DNA of 64,000 bases from Oceanobacillus iheyensis HTE831 (GTDB lineage: Bacteria; Bacillota; Bacilli; Bacillales; Amphibacillaceae). Where the stretch lies: NCBI RefSeq assembly GCF_000011245.1, contig NC_004193.1, forward strand, positions 412,501 through 476,500, written 5' to 3'. The position numbers and the translations under genes are program-made. The notes below the pieces were generated by a model. It ran no database searches. It worked only from the letters and a program-made list of their open reading frames with translations, and was not told the DNA's origin. Positions 45,127 to 54,639 of this stretch are shown piece after piece (the first letter of the stretch is position 1; each line of letters starts with the position of its first letter).

Positions 45127-46068
45127 ATGAAGAGCTTCAAGAAAAACATATGGGGATTAGCAATGTTAATTGGATTACTGATTTTAGCAGCATGTGGATC
45201 AAGCGAAGAGGATACAAGTAATGGAGAAGAAAAAATAAATGTAGTTACGACGATTGCACAAATCGGTGAACCTTTATCTGTGATTGGTGGGGAACATGTA
45301 AAAGTTGAGAGTTTAATGGGACCTTCGGTGGATCCGCATTTATACAATCCTACTCAAAGTGATATCTCAAAAGTCGATAGCGCAGATGTAATCTTTTACA
45401 ATGGATTAAATTTGGAAGTGAATATGGTCGATGTGTTTGATTCAATCGGTACGGAAAAACCTGTCTTAGCTATCGGAGATACACTTTCAGAAGAACAATT
45501 ATTGGAAGATGAAGAAGGAGCGGTGGATCCACATATATGGTTTGATATAGATCTTTGGGAAAGTGCTCTAAATGCAGCGGTTGAAGAATTGAAAGAATAT
45601 GCACCAGAACATGCAGATGATTTTGAAGCAAATAAACAAGCCTATTTTGAAGAGTTAGATAGCTTACGAGAAAGTGCGGAGAAATTAGCAGAAATACCAG
45701 AAGAACAACGGGTGTTAGTTACTGCGCATGATGCATTTGGTTATTTTGGGAACCAACATGATATGGAAGTAGTTGGGTTACAAGGACTCAGTACAGAAGG
45801 AGAAATAGGTGTTTCCGATATTAATGAAACGATTGGTTTAATTGAGGAATATGAGGTGCCGGCTATTTTTGTTGAAAGTAGCGTGAATCAAGATTCTATC
45901 AATGCGGTTATTGAAGGTGCATCGAGCAATGGTGTAGATGTAGAACTTGGTGGAGAATTATTCTCTGACGCAATGGGTGAAGAAGGTACAGATGAAGGTA
46001 CTTATATTGGGATGTATCAGCATAATATAGATACCATTCATGAAGCATTAACTAGAGGAGATGATTAA
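45127..46068 (+). CDS. mntA: Manganese/zinc ABC transporter, lipoprotein substrate-binding subunit
   Basis: A 313-residue cluster A-I metal-binding lipoprotein. A type II signal peptide ends in the lipobox LILAAC (Cys about 22). Metal ligands appear in MGPSVDPHLYNPT (first His), DPHIWFDIDLW (second His), an AHDAFGYFG segment, and acidic groups in the second lobe (FVESSVNQDS, SDAMGEEGTDEGTYIGMYQHN). No His-rich loop is present, which favours Mn over Zn. AAAGGAG precedes the ATG at 45127. First gene of four, with MntR-like boxes around its promoter. Confidence 0.9.
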   Translation: MKSFKKNIWGLAMLIGLLILAACGSSEEDTSNGEEKINVVTTIAQIGEPLSVIGGEHVKVESLMGPSVDPHLYNPTQSDISKVDSADVIFYNGLNLEVNMVDVFDSIGTEKPVLAIGDTLSEEQLLEDEEGAVDPHIWFDIDLWESALNAAVEELKEYAPEHADDFEANKQAYFEELDSLRESAEKLAEIPEEQRVLVTAHDAFGYFGNQHDMEVVGLQGLSTEGEIGVSDINETIGLIEEYEVPAIFVESSVNQDSINAVIEGASSNGVDVELGGELFSDAMGEEGTDEGTYIGMYQHNIDTIHEALTRGDD

Positions 46069-46069
46069 A

Positions 46070-46834
46070 GTGGGGTCATCTGTTATACATGTAGATGATT
46101 TGTCTGCTTCTTATCAAAAGAATAAAGTATTAGAAAATGTTCAGTTTGAGGTACAAGAAGGCACACTAACAGGAATTGTTGGTCCTAATGGCGCAGGGAA
46201 ATCGACGTTAATTAAAACGATGCTCGGACTTCATCCAATACTAACGGGTAAGGTAAACTTTTGGGGACAGACGTTTAAGAAAGCGAAGAAAAAGATTGGA
46301 TATGTACCGCAGCGTGGTTCGGTTGACTGGGATTTTCCGACGGACGCCTTAGATGTAGTGACGATGGGACTTTATGGCAAGATCGGTTGGCTACGAACAC
46401 CTTCGAAAAAAGACAAAGAGAAGGCTATGGAAGCATTGGATAAGATGGGGATGAGTGCGTATGCACATCGTCAAATCAGTCAACTTTCTGGAGGGCAACA
46501 GCAGCGTGTCTTTTTAGCACGTGCTTTGGTTCAAAATGCTGATTTATACTTTATGGATGAACCATTAGCTGGAGTAGATGCTTCTACAGAAAAAGCGATT
46601 ATGGCAATTCTTCAGGAATTAAAACAACAAGGAAAAACAGTAATGGTAGTGCATCATGATTTACAGACAGTACCCGAATATTTTGATCATGTACTATTTT
46701 TAAATCGTACTGTTTATGCGTATGGAAAGACAGACGACATTTTTACGAAAGAAAACATTGCGAAAACATATGGTGGCAATATGCAATGGATTGGAGAGGG
46801 AGATCAGTATGTGGTCCACACTACTTCACAGTAA
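46070..46834 (+). CDS. mntB: Manganese ABC transporter ATPase
   Basis: A 254-residue ATPase of the metal (MZT) type: Walker A GIVGPNGAGKSTLIKTML, Q-loop IGYVPQRGSVDWDFPTDALDVVTMG in pieces, signature LSGGQQQRVFLARALVQ, Walker B LYFMDEPLAGVD, H-loop VVHHDLQTVPEYF. The GTG at 46070 is nine bases after GAGGAG; the ATG at 46061 overlaps the end of mntA but is too close to the site. Its end overlaps mntC by 26 bases. Confidence 0.9.
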   Translation: MGSSVIHVDDLSASYQKNKVLENVQFEVQEGTLTGIVGPNGAGKSTLIKTMLGLHPILTGKVNFWGQTFKKAKKKIGYVPQRGSVDWDFPTDALDVVTMGLYGKIGWLRTPSKKDKEKAMEALDKMGMSAYAHRQISQLSGGQQQRVFLARALVQNADLYFMDEPLAGVDASTEKAIMAILQELKQQGKTVMVVHHDLQTVPEYFDHVLFLNRTVYAYGKTDDIFTKENIAKTYGGNMQWIGEGDQYVVHTTSQ

Positions 46835-47723
46835 TACAATGTGGGTACTGCTTAGCACGGCTATCTTAGGTATAGCAGCAGGAGTAATCGGTTGCTTAGC
46901 TTATTGGAAAAAACAAAATTTAATGAGTGATGCACTTTCTCATGCTGCCCTCCCTGGAGTAGTTATTGCCTTCTTTATCATTGGTGAGAAAAACTTATTA
47001 TTGCTAGTGATTGGAGCGGCTGCAAGTGCGCTGTTCGGTGCCTTTTTAATCCAGTGGATAACAGGATCCAGCCGAATAACTGAAGATACAGCCATGGGCA
47101 TGGTTCTTTCTGTTTTTTATGGTGTCGGTGTTATGCTGTTATCTATTGCTAACCGTTCTGCAGGAGGGAATCAAAGTGGATTAGATAGTTTCATCTACGG
47201 GCAGGCTGCTGCAATGGTTCGTTCTGATGTAGTGACGATGATGGTACTTGCTGGGATTGTTATATTTATTGTATTTATTGGATTTAAAGAATGGAAGCTG
47301 TACTTATTTGATGCTTCATTTGCAAAAGGAATAGGGATGTCTATACGTGGAATGAATGCACTTTATACACTTATTCTCGTAACAACGATTGTCATCGGGA
47401 TTCAGGCAGTTGGTGTTATTCTAATGGCAGCGATGCTAATTATTCCAGCTGTTAGTGCGAGGTATTGGACACATTCCTTTAGAAATATGATTCTGCTTTC
47501 TGCTACATTTGGAGGAATATCAGGAGCGGTTGGATCGTGGATCAGTTCAACTGGTAGTGGTCTGCCAACTGGACCATTTATCGTTGTGGCTTCGGCGGCA
47601 TTTTTTATTATTTCATTATTATTTGGAAAAGAAAAAGGTATTATCGTTGGTTATATCCAATTTAAAGTACAACAACGAAATTCTAGTGAATTATTAGCTA
47701 TAAAAGATGGTGATGCATCATGA
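46809..47723 (+). CDS. mntC: Manganese ABC transporter permease 1
   Basis: A 304-residue ABC-3 type permease with eight or nine helices: STAILGIAAGVIGCLAYWKKQNLMSDALSHAALPGVVIAFF (residues about 13-53, with the SDALSHAALPG coupling signature) and a C-terminal AVGVILMAAMLIIPAVSARYWT. GAGAGGGAG precedes the ATG, which lies inside the end of mntB. With the next gene it forms a heterodimeric channel, as in B. subtilis MntC/MntD. Confidence 0.9.
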   Translation: MWSTLLHSNTMWVLLSTAILGIAAGVIGCLAYWKKQNLMSDALSHAALPGVVIAFFIIGEKNLLLLVIGAAASALFGAFLIQWITGSSRITEDTAMGMVLSVFYGVGVMLLSIANRSAGGNQSGLDSFIYGQAAAMVRSDVVTMMVLAGIVIFIVFIGFKEWKLYLFDASFAKGIGMSIRGMNALYTLILVTTIVIGIQAVGVILMAAMLIIPAVSARYWTHSFRNMILLSATFGGISGAVGSWISSTGSGLPTGPFIVVASAAFFIISLLFGKEKGIIVGYIQFKVQQRNSSELLAIKDGDAS

Positions 47724-48604
47724 CATATACAGCTTGGATTATTTTAACTGCAGCACTAGTAGGACTTTCCTGTGGATTAATTGGCGTATTTCTTATTTTA
47801 AGAAAGCAAGCGATGATGGCCGATGCAATAAGTCATACGGTTCTACTGGGAATTGTATTAGCGTATATGGTTACACAACAATTAAGTGGAACTGCGATGC
47901 TCGTTGGAGGGATTTTAGCCGGAATATTAACAGCATTTCTTGTGCAGATGTTAAATTCATTAAAAGTACAACATGATGCCTCAATGGGGATTGTATTTAC
48001 GACGTTATTTGCCATCGGTGTCATATTGATATCAACTTCAGTTGGGAATGTTCATCTTGATGTAAAACACGCATTAATGGGTGAAATCACCTTTATTCCG
48101 TTTACAACTGTAAGTCTCCCGATAATCGGAGAGATTCCACGGGCTACAGCATTATTAGCAATCGTATTATTGATTGTTATTTTCTTTATTGTAGCGTTCT
48201 ATAAGGAATGGAAAATAACATCCTTTGATCCAGCTTTAGCTGCAAGTATCGGTATACCAGTTTTGCTGCTACATTATGTATTTATGACACTAGTCTCCGT
48301 AACGACTGTAGCTTCTTTTGATGCGGTGGGAGCGATACTCGTTGTAGCGATGCTTATTACTCCAGCAGCGGCGGCGTATCTATGGACAGATAAGCTGGTT
48401 GTTATGCTACTGTTGAGTGGGAGTTTTGGTGTATTAGCAGCTATCGTTGGATATTGGATCGCAACGTGGTTAGATACATCGATTTCTGGATCAATGGCTT
48501 TTGCAACAGGACTTATTTTCTTGGTGAGTTTCCTTCTATCACCAAAGCATGGATTAGTATCAAAATGGGTGAAACCACCTGAAATAATAGAACATTCTTC
48601 TTGA
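47720..48604 (+). CDS. mntD: Manganese ABC transporter permease 2
   Basis: A 294-residue ABC-3 permease, paralogous to the previous gene: AALVGLSCGLIGVFLILRKQAMMADAISHTVLLGIVLAYM (about 10-50, with ADAISHTVLLG) and VGAILVVAMLITPAAAAYLWT. It starts by ATGA overlap with mntC. It is the last gene of the operon; the tandem repeats begin 19 bases after its stop and a strong terminator follows them. Confidence 0.9.
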   Translation: MTYTAWIILTAALVGLSCGLIGVFLILRKQAMMADAISHTVLLGIVLAYMVTQQLSGTAMLVGGILAGILTAFLVQMLNSLKVQHDASMGIVFTTLFAIGVILISTSVGNVHLDVKHALMGEITFIPFTTVSLPIIGEIPRATALLAIVLLIVIFFIVAFYKEWKITSFDPALAASIGIPVLLLHYVFMTLVSVTTVASFDAVGAILVVAMLITPAAAAYLWTDKLVVMLLLSGSFGVLAAIVGYWIATWLDTSISGSMAFATGLIFLVSFLLSPKHGLVSKWVKPPEIIEHSS

Positions 48605-48622
48605 CAGAAAAATCTCGATGGG

Positions 48623-48925
48623 ATGAGTGCCCGGAATCAGGAGTATGAATCGGAAAAGGTAACTCATAAGCTGGATGAGTGCCCGGAATTAGGAGAGCGC
48701 CGAGAAAAGGTAACTCATGAGCTAGATGAGTGCCCATAATTCGGAGGGCATCGAAGAAAAGGTAACTCATAAGCTGGATGAGTGCCCATAATTCGGAGAG
48801 CGCCGAGAAAAGGTAACTCATAAGCCAGATGAGTGCCCATAATTCGGAGAGCGCCGAGGAAAAGGTAACTCATAAGCTAGATGAGTGCCCATAATTCGGA
48901 GAGCGCCGAAGAAAAGTAACTCATT
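48623..48925. repeat. Six tandem 51-52-bp repeats
   Basis: Six head-to-tail units begin at 48623, 48675, 48726, 48778, 48829 and 48881. Each starts ATGAGTGCCC and ends GGTAACTCAT, so ATGAGT and ACTCAT pair, and most have an inner TCGG/CCGA stem around AGAGCG. Units 3-6 carry CATAATTCGGAG; unit 1 is the most diverged. Between units is a short AAGCTGG- or AAGCTAG-like linker. Minus-strand frames through it encode repetitive peptides and are artefacts. There are no unique spacers, so it is not CRISPR. The array separates mntD from a terminator and catalase. Confidence 0.9.
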
Positions 48926-48938
48926 AACATGGTCATAT

Positions 48939-48988
48939 AAAAAACCCTAGCCACAGATTGGAGATCAGTTATGTGGCTCGGGTTTTTA
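48939..48988. terminator. Bidirectional terminator (mnt operon/catalase)
   Basis: AAAAACCCTAGCCACA pairs with TGTGGCTCGGGTTTTT, flanked by A and T runs, between the convergent mnt operon and catalase gene. Confidence 0.88.
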
Positions 48989-49002
48989 TTTTATATTTTA
49001 AC

Positions 49003-50601
49003 TTAATACGGGTCTGCGTCATGTCCTTTATCTATTGCTTTTTTCGGTGCTTGTTCAGCATCTTTTGCACCTAAAGGATTATGTGGTGTTCCCATCTTCT
49101 TCGCCTGTTCTAATCCTTCTCGTAAACGTCTACCATATTCATCATCAGCTTCTTCTGCTAAAGCAATCATCTTATCTTGGATTCGCTGATCACTTACAGA
49201 AAGGTCGCCGACAAGATTGGAAATTAATTCTGCTTTTTCCCATTCTTCAAATTCACGGAAAGTATGTCCAGCTTGCTTCGTGTTATCATTCCGATCAATG
49301 GATTCACGTACAAGATTACCCTCGATATGAGGTGTGTATTCTTTACCGGTCTGTTCATTTTCTTCTAAGCCGCCAAGTACAGATGGCTCGTAGTTAATAT
49401 GTGGGTTTTGACTAGGTGCTTTATCATTTTTCTGACGCATCTGACCACCTTCATGATTCGTTGCGACACGTTTTTTGGATTCATTAACAGGAACTTGCAG
49501 GTAGTTTGCTCCTACACGATAGCGTTGAGTATCAGAATAAGAGAACGTTCTTCCTTGAAGCATTTTATCGTCAGAGAAATCTAATCCATCCACTAAAACA
49601 CCAGTACCAAATGCGGCTTGTTCTACTTCTGTAAAGTAATTTTCAGGGTTCTTATTTAATACCATTTTACCGACTGGATGCCATGGGAACTGATCCTCTG
49701 GCCATAATTTTGTATCGTCTAATGGATCAAAGTCTAGTTCTGGATGTTCATCATCACTCATAATTTGAACAAATAATTCCCATTCTGGATAGTCTCCGTT
49801 TTCAATTGCATCATATAAATCTTGTGTTGCATGGTTGAAGTTGGTAGCTTGAATTTCTTCAGCTTCTTTGGTAGTTAAATTTTTAATCCCTTGCTTGGGT
49901 TCCCAGTGATACTTTACAAGAACAGCTTCACCATCTTTATTAACCCACTTATACGTATTCACTCCAGAACCTTGCATCATCCGGTAATTTGCTGGGATTC
50001 CCCAAGGTGAATATACAAAGGTCACCATATGAAAGGATTCAGGAGAGTTTGCACAAAAATCAAAGAATCTTTCAGAATCTTGGATGTTAGTTACTGGATC
50101 AGGACGGAAGGCGTGAATCATATCTGGGAATTTCATTGCATCACGAATAAAAAATATTTTGAGGTTATTTCCTACTAAATCCCAGTTTCCATCCTCAGTA
50201 TAAAATTTCACCGCAAACCCACGTGGGTCACGAACTGTTTCTGGAGAGTGATTGCCATGTACTACTGTTGAAAAACGTACAAATACAGGAGTTTGTTTAC
50301 CTTTATCTTGAAATACTTTTGCTCTAGTATATTTGGATACTGGATCATTTCCGACAGTGCCGTATGTTTCAAAATATCCATGGGCTCCAGCTCCGCGTGC
50401 ATGTACGATTCTTTCTGGCACTTTCTCACGGTCAAAATGACTGATTTTCTCAATGAAGTCATAGTTTTCTAATGTAGCGGGACCACGGTTACTTACTGTA
50501 CGTATGTTTTGATTGTTTGTTACAGGGTGACCTTGACGGTTTGTAAGTGACATATCATTTTCTAGATTACTTTTATTCATGGATTCATCTTTTTTTGCCA
50601 T
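49003..50601 (-). CDS. Haem catalase (small-subunit, clade 3 type)
   Basis: A 532-residue monofunctional catalase that disproportionates hydrogen peroxide. The distal His is in [14 protein letters not shown], the distal Asn in [19 protein letters not shown], with [30 protein letters not shown] between (split motif). The proximal Tyr haem ligand is in [24 protein letters not shown] polar 20-residue N-terminal extension and a C-terminal tail are present; size resembles B. subtilis KatX/KatA. GAGGGAT precedes the ATG. I see no clear PerR box in the 200 bases upstream. Confidence 0.95.
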   Translation of the reverse strand: MAKKDESMNKSNLENDMSLTNRQGHPVTNNQNIRTVSNRGPATLENYDFIEKISHFDREKVPERIVHARGAGAHGYFETYGTVGNDPVSKYTRAKVFQDKGKQTPVFVRFSTVVHGNHSPETVRDPRGFAVKFYTEDGNWDLVGNNLKIFFIRDAMKFPDMIHAFRPDPVTNIQDSERFFDFCANSPESFHMVTFVYSPWGIPANYRMMQGSGVNTYKWVNKDGEAVLVKYHWEPKQGIKNLTTKEAEEIQATNFNHATQDLYDAIENGDYPEWELFVQIMSDDEHPELDFDPLDDTKLWPEDQFPWHPVGKMVLNKNPENYFTEVEQAAFGTGVLVDGLDFSDDKMLQGRTFSYSDTQRYRVGANYLQVPVNESKKRVATNHEGGQMRQKNDKAPSQNPHINYEPSVLGGLEENEQTGKEYTPHIEGNLVRESIDRNDNTKQAGHTFREFEEWEKAELISNLVGDLSVSDQRIQDKMIALAEEADDEYGRRLREGLEQAKKMGTPHNPLGAKDAEQAPKKAIDKGHDADPY

Positions 50602-50802
50602 GTGTATTATCCCTCATTCCATTTGTTATTTGGTAAGTACCAACAGATATATTCTTTTTTATCTTTGCCAATGGAATTAAATATAATCGCAGTTTCAACA
50701 TTTTTTCTCTCTAAACCTCATCTATTTATAAAATAGGGTAAGCAAGCAGTGATATGCATGTTAAAATAAATAAGGTAAATAGAAAGGAAGTTATGTTATA
50801 AA

Positions 50803-51933
50803 ATGAGTGTAAAAACAACGAATCAACCAATGTCACCAACCAATGATCCATGGGAAGCTTACATGGATGTAGAGCAACACGGAAAAATGACATTATCGAA
50901 TATTGAATTTACAACAACATATATGTGTAATATGCGTTGCGCGCATTGTGCAGTAGGATATACACTACAACAAATGGATCCAGATGCACTGCCAATGGAA
51001 CTGATAGAAAAGCGGCTAGATGAGATTCCGCATTTGCGAACATTGAGTATTACAGGCGGGGAACCGATGATGAATAAAAAGTCAGTTCGTCAATATGTCT
51101 TACCTTTATTGAAATATGCCCATGAGCGCGGCATTAAGACACAGATGAATTCCAACTTAACCTTGCCATACAATCGATATGAAGAGATTGTTCCATACTT
51201 AGATGTTTTACATATTTCACATAACTGGGGAACGGTTGAAGAATTTGCAGAGACAGGGTTTGCTTTAATGGATCGAAAACCTTCCGAAGAGAATCGTGCC
51301 AAGTACTTTGACCGTATGGTAGAAAATGCACAACGTTTATCCAAAGAAGGTGTCATGGTTTCAGCTGAAACGATGTTGAACAAACGGACGTTTCCACATC
51401 TAGAGAGCATCCATGACCATGTATTGGAAATGGGTTGCGCTCGCCATGAAATTCATCCAATGTACCCTGTGGATTTTGCTGAAAATCTAGAAATTCTATC
51501 GCTAGATGAAATGCGAGAAGGAATTACCCGTTTGTTGAATCACCGAAACCAAGACCTATGGATGTTATTTGGGACTTTGCCATTCTATGCTTGCAGCAGA
51601 AATGATGAAGATATTGAATTGCTAAAGCGACTATACAAAGAACCAAATGTTTCCGTTCGTAATGATCCAGATGGTCGTTCACGATTAAATGTAAATATTT
51701 TTACAGGTGATGTAATCGTTACGGACTTTGGTGATGAACCGAAGCTAGGAAATATAAAAACAGATTCTTTACCTAGTGCATACAATCGTTGGATGGAGAC
51801 AAATACAGCTAAAAGTTTAAATTGTCATTGTCCGGCAGTATCTTGTTTGGGGCCTAATGTACTTGTGAAAAATGCATACTATAAAGATGTTGATTTCCAA
51901 CAGCGAAAGGCAAGAATTAGCCAAACATCATAA
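50803..51933 (+). CDS. yfkAB: Radical SAM protein YfkAB
   Basis: A 376-residue radical SAM enzyme of the Bacillus YfkAB family. The [4Fe-4S] motif is TTYMCNMRCAHCAVGY (CxxxCxxC, residues about 41-48) followed by LSITGGEPMM, the SAM-binding GGE motif. A C-terminal Cys set (LNCHCPAVSCLGPNVLVK) should hold an auxiliary cluster, as in SPASM-like proteins. In some B. subtilis strains the gene is split into yfkA and yfkB; here it is whole. The reaction is unknown. AAAGGAAG precedes the ATG. Confidence 0.9.
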   Translation: MSVKTTNQPMSPTNDPWEAYMDVEQHGKMTLSNIEFTTTYMCNMRCAHCAVGYTLQQMDPDALPMELIEKRLDEIPHLRTLSITGGEPMMNKKSVRQYVLPLLKYAHERGIKTQMNSNLTLPYNRYEEIVPYLDVLHISHNWGTVEEFAETGFALMDRKPSEENRAKYFDRMVENAQRLSKEGVMVSAETMLNKRTFPHLESIHDHVLEMGCARHEIHPMYPVDFAENLEILSLDEMREGITRLLNHRNQDLWMLFGTLPFYACSRNDEDIELLKRLYKEPNVSVRNDPDGRSRLNVNIFTGDVIVTDFGDEPKLGNIKTDSLPSAYNRWMETNTAKSLNCHCPAVSCLGPNVLVKNAYYKDVDFQQRKARISQTS

Positions 51934-51951
51934 TAATACTACATCAAAGAG

Positions 51952-52010
51952 GAACCACCTAGAAAAACAACTAGAAAGTAAATAACTATATTACTAAAGT
52001 AAGGTGGTTC
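51952..52010 (+). promoter_or_regulatory. Hairpin masking the NUDIX gene ribosome binding site
   Basis: GAACCACCT (51952-51960) is the exact complement of AGGTGGTTC (52002-52010), and AAGGTGG is the only plausible binding site for the ATG at 52017. The 41-base loop is A-rich. Pairing would hide the site. Confidence 0.45.
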
Positions 52011-52016
52011 AATCTA

Positions 52017-52490
52017 ATGGAAATATGGGATTTATATGATATAGATCGAAATAAAATAGGGAAGACGCATGAAAGAGGAATGGAGATGCCTGAGGGTTGT
52101 TTTCATCTTGTGGTTCGTGCTTGGGTAAAAAATGATAAAGATGAAATTTTGTTATCAAAACGACATCCAAACAAGCCCTTTGGAGGGTACTGGGAGAACA
52201 CAGGAGGCTCAGCTATTCAAGGTGAAAATAGTATCCAAGCGGTATTAAGGGAAGTGTCAGAGGAAATAGGGCTGCAATTAGATTCAGAAGAAGGGAAGTT
52301 AATTCTTCAACAGACTAAAAATGTCTCGCATCAAGATATTTGGTTATTTCGTTCGAACGTAGCTATTGAAGAGTTATCCTTTCAAGAAGATGAAGTTGTT
52401 GATGCCATGTGGGTCAACAAAGATAAATATGATGAAATGCAAAATAAAGGTTTAATTGTTCCTACCATTTCAATGTTTTCAGCTTGGTAG
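52017..52490 (+). CDS. NUDIX hydrolase
   Basis: A 157-residue NUDIX protein with an intact box, G-SAIQG-E-NSIQAVL-REVSEE-IG-L (residues about 61-84, fitting GX5EX7REUXEEXGU), which binds Mg2+ and cleaves nucleoside diphosphates linked to another group X. Flanking sequence (IWDLYDIDRNKIGKTHERG at the N-terminus, LSKRHPNKPFGGYWENTGG) resembles the isopentenyl-diphosphate isomerase-like NUDIX branch, so a non-nucleotide substrate is possible. The binding site may be masked in a hairpin. A terminator follows. Confidence 0.88.
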   Translation: MEIWDLYDIDRNKIGKTHERGMEMPEGCFHLVVRAWVKNDKDEILLSKRHPNKPFGGYWENTGGSAIQGENSIQAVLREVSEEIGLQLDSEEGKLILQQTKNVSHQDIWLFRSNVAIEELSFQEDEVVDAMWVNKDKYDEMQNKGLIVPTISMFSAW

Positions 52491-52516
52491 GATAAACCAT
52501 ACATCTGAAGTTGTAG

Positions 52517-52546
52517 AAAATGCTACTGTCCTAGTAGCATTTTTTT
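52517..52546 (+). terminator. Terminator after the NUDIX gene
   Basis: AAAATGCTACT/AGTAGCATTTT with a 5-base loop and TTTTTT, 26 bases after the stop. Confidence 0.85.
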
Positions 52547-52637
52547 GTGCTATAAAATCGGTCCATCAGCCGACTACGAAAATGTCCTGATTCAATAGAA
52601 TAAAGAATGTAAGAAATAGTTGAGGAGGAACATACAG

Positions 52638-52748
52638 ATGTTTATTTCAATTGATGTTTATAAGTGTCATGTAGATTATAAGGTGGAGGATCTTCGTAAG
52701 ACAGCGGAACTTATAAAGAATGGTAAAAAAAGTTATAGACGTAATTGA
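52638..52748 (+). CDS. 36-residue small protein, unknown
   Basis: An ATG eight bases after TGAGGAGGAA opens a 36-codon frame (MFISIDVYKCHVDYKVEDL, then a basic end with KKSYRRN). I recognise no family. It lies between the NUDIX terminator and metA, 101 bases before the metA start. It could be a true small protein, a metA leader peptide (though Met occurs only at its start), or the remnant of a longer gene. Confidence 0.4.
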   Translation: MFISIDVYKCHVDYKVEDLRKTAELIKNGKKSYRRN

Positions 52749-52849
52749 TTAATTGTCCATAATTTTTAGATAAAATTTTCCGAATAGGGTTGAACTTTTC
52801 ACGTGAGCCTTTACAATTAAAATTAACTTAATTGTGGAGGGTACGACAG

Positions 52850-53761
52850 ATGCCAATTAAAATACCGATACACTTACCTGCAAAAGATATTTTAGAAAAA
52901 GAGAATATTTTTGTTATGGATGACCAACGTGCTATTACACAAGATATCAGACCGCTGAATATATTAATCCTCAATTTAATGCCAGAAAAGCAAAAAACGG
53001 AAACGCAATTATTGCGTTTCTTAGGTAATACACCTCTGCAAGTTCATATTTCATTTTTACGAATGTCATCACACGAATCAAAGCATACGAGTAAGTATCA
53101 TCTAGATACTTTTTATAAGAAGTTTGAAGAAGTGAAATCGAAAAAGTTTGATGGAATGATTATTACTGGATCGCCAGTAGAACATTTGCCATTTGAAGAA
53201 GTAGATTATTGGAAAGAATTACAGGATATAATGAATTGGTCCAAAGAAAATGTTACATCAACATTGCACATTTGTTGGGGAGCACAAGCTGCGCTTTATC
53301 ATCACTATGGTATTGATAAACATCACTTGCCACAAAAATGTTTTGGCGTATATGAACATAAGCTGCTCCATCCACATGAACGTTTAGTACGGGGATTTGA
53401 TGATTATTTCTTTGCACCACATTCTCGATATACTGATGTTTCTATAAGTGAGATTGAAGCACACCCGGACCTTCAACTTTTAGCTAAATCGGATGATGCA
53501 GGTGTATTTTTGCTCGCTTCAAAAGATGGAAAACATATTATGGCGACGGGGCATCTCGAGTATAGTGCTGAAACTTTAGCGGAGGAATATCTTCGTGATC
53601 ATCAACGAGGTGTTGACACAGCTATTCCTGAAAATTATTTTCCAGACAACGATCCGAAAAAGCAACCGAAATATCGTTGGAAAAGTCATTGTAGTTTACT
53701 ATTTTCTAATTGGTTAAATTATTATGTTTATCAAGAAACTCCTTATCAATGGGGGGAGTAG
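52850..53761 (+). CDS. metA: Homoserine O-acyltransferase
   Basis: A 303-residue enzyme of the MetA family that acylates homoserine as the first dedicated step of methionine synthesis; Bacillus members use acetyl-CoA. The N-terminus [21 protein letters not shown] and [25 protein letters not shown] are typical. The nucleophile is in [17 protein letters not shown] (Cys about 142), and the His-Glu pair is in [14 protein letters not shown] 52850 has GGAGGG upstream; an earlier in-frame start at 52832 lies before it. No SAM riboswitch or T-box is visible in front of it. Confidence 0.94.
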
Positions 53762-53765
53762 CATA

Positions 53766-53799
53766 GAAAAAGGCTTTCGAATTAATCGGAAGCCTTTTT
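53766..53799. terminator. Bidirectional terminator
   Basis: AAAAAGGCTTTCGA/TCGGAAGCCTTTTT, one mismatch, loop ATTAA, directly after metA. It covers the last codons of the convergent DUF3891 gene. Confidence 0.82.
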
Positions 53800-54567
53800 G
53801 GTATGAGAAGTAATAAGCACGGGGTGCTGTTCTAGCGATGCTTGTTCATAAGCTTCTACAAGGCCATGCTGTTGTATTTTGTGTTTTGATACTTGTTTAT
53901 ATTGAATAGAAATAGGAAAAGGCCGATCAAATGGAAAGTTATCCATAACAATGGTATCTTCATCTTGCCAAGTTACTTGCATCTGTTCATCTAGTATATG
54001 GTGCAAGGTATGATTCGTTGGGATTCCTTTTTTGAAAAATGGATGTTGATCTTCACCAGTAGCACCCGGCTCATTCATACATGCGTATAATGAAAGGTTA
54101 TCTGAAAGTTGGAGCAACCCATAATGAAATTCAAACAAACGTTTGTTGAAATTAGGTAGTGTAGCTATGATGCGTTCTTGTCTAGTTTCTTCGTGTTCTA
54201 CAAAAGCTTGCGCTTCAAGTGAGGTATTATTAACTAAAAATCTTTTGTAATGTTCGCTACAGAGTAATGCAGCGTATAAATCAACTTTTTCTACTTCATT
54301 AATTCCGTACTTGTACAAAACGGTTTTAGGTACATTAGGGAAATCGGCAAAGGTATACGGTTGATTGGTGACATCATTCCAAAATGGTTGACGATCAAAT
54401 TCTTTCCATCCTAGATCATGCTGATAAGCAGCATAAAGAACGGAATCTCTCCATTCTGCATCCTGAAAGTGTTCTAATTTCCAATTATTGAGTATATCCC
54501 CTGATATTTGAGCATGATCATCTTGCACAATTAAGATGAATTCATCTTTTCTTTCTCTAACAATCAT
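53782..54567 (-). CDS. DUF3891 family protein
   Basis: About 261 residues, cytoplasmic, of the DUF3891 family. Conserved motifs are LIVQDDHAQISGDILNNW, LYAAYQHDLGWKEFDRQPFWND (His-Asp pair recalling HD-domain metal sites), ALLCSEHYKRFL and LLQLSDNLSLYACMNEPG. The His and Asp arrangement suggests an HD-like fold, but no activity is known. The start at 54567 has AAGGATGG upstream; an ATG three codons earlier is too close to that site. The 3' end lies inside the shared terminator with metA. Confidence 0.83.
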   Translation of the reverse strand: MIVRERKDEFILIVQDDHAQISGDILNNWKLEHFQDAEWRDSVLYAAYQHDLGWKEFDRQPFWNDVTNQPYTFADFPNVPKTVLYKYGINEVEKVDLYAALLCSEHYKRFLVNNTSLEAQAFVEHEETRQERIIATLPNFNKRLFEFHYGLLQLSDNLSLYACMNEPGATGEDQHPFFKKGIPTNHTLHHILDEQMQVTWQDEDTIVMDNFPFDRPFPISIQYKQVSKHKIQQHGLVEAYEQASLEQHPVLITSHTKKASD

Positions 54568-54596
54568 TTGTCCCATCCTTTCTAAATGGTAGACTT

Positions 54597-54628
54597 TTAA
54601 AAAAGAACCTTAGACATTCGTCTAAGGC
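54597..54628 (-). terminator. Terminator of the queT gene
   Basis: The stem CCTTAGAC/GTCTAAGG with a 4-base loop is followed, on the minus strand, by a TCTTTTTT run. Confidence 0.8.
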
Positions 54629-54639
54629 TCTCCATGCTT

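Noticed and set aside
48513..48821. Minus-strand 102-codon frame with repeated HELPF/GTH peptides
   Set aside because: It is produced by the tandem 52-bp repeats and overlaps mntD; it has no binding site.
48623..48925. CRISPR array
   Set aside because: Units are contiguous near-identical repeats without unique spacers, and no cas genes are present.
49035..49584. Plus-strand frames inside the catalase gene
   Set aside because: They are antisense shadows of a clear catalase coding region.
52749..52849. SAM riboswitch or T-box before metA
   Set aside because: No S-box, T-box motif or terminator is visible in the leader.
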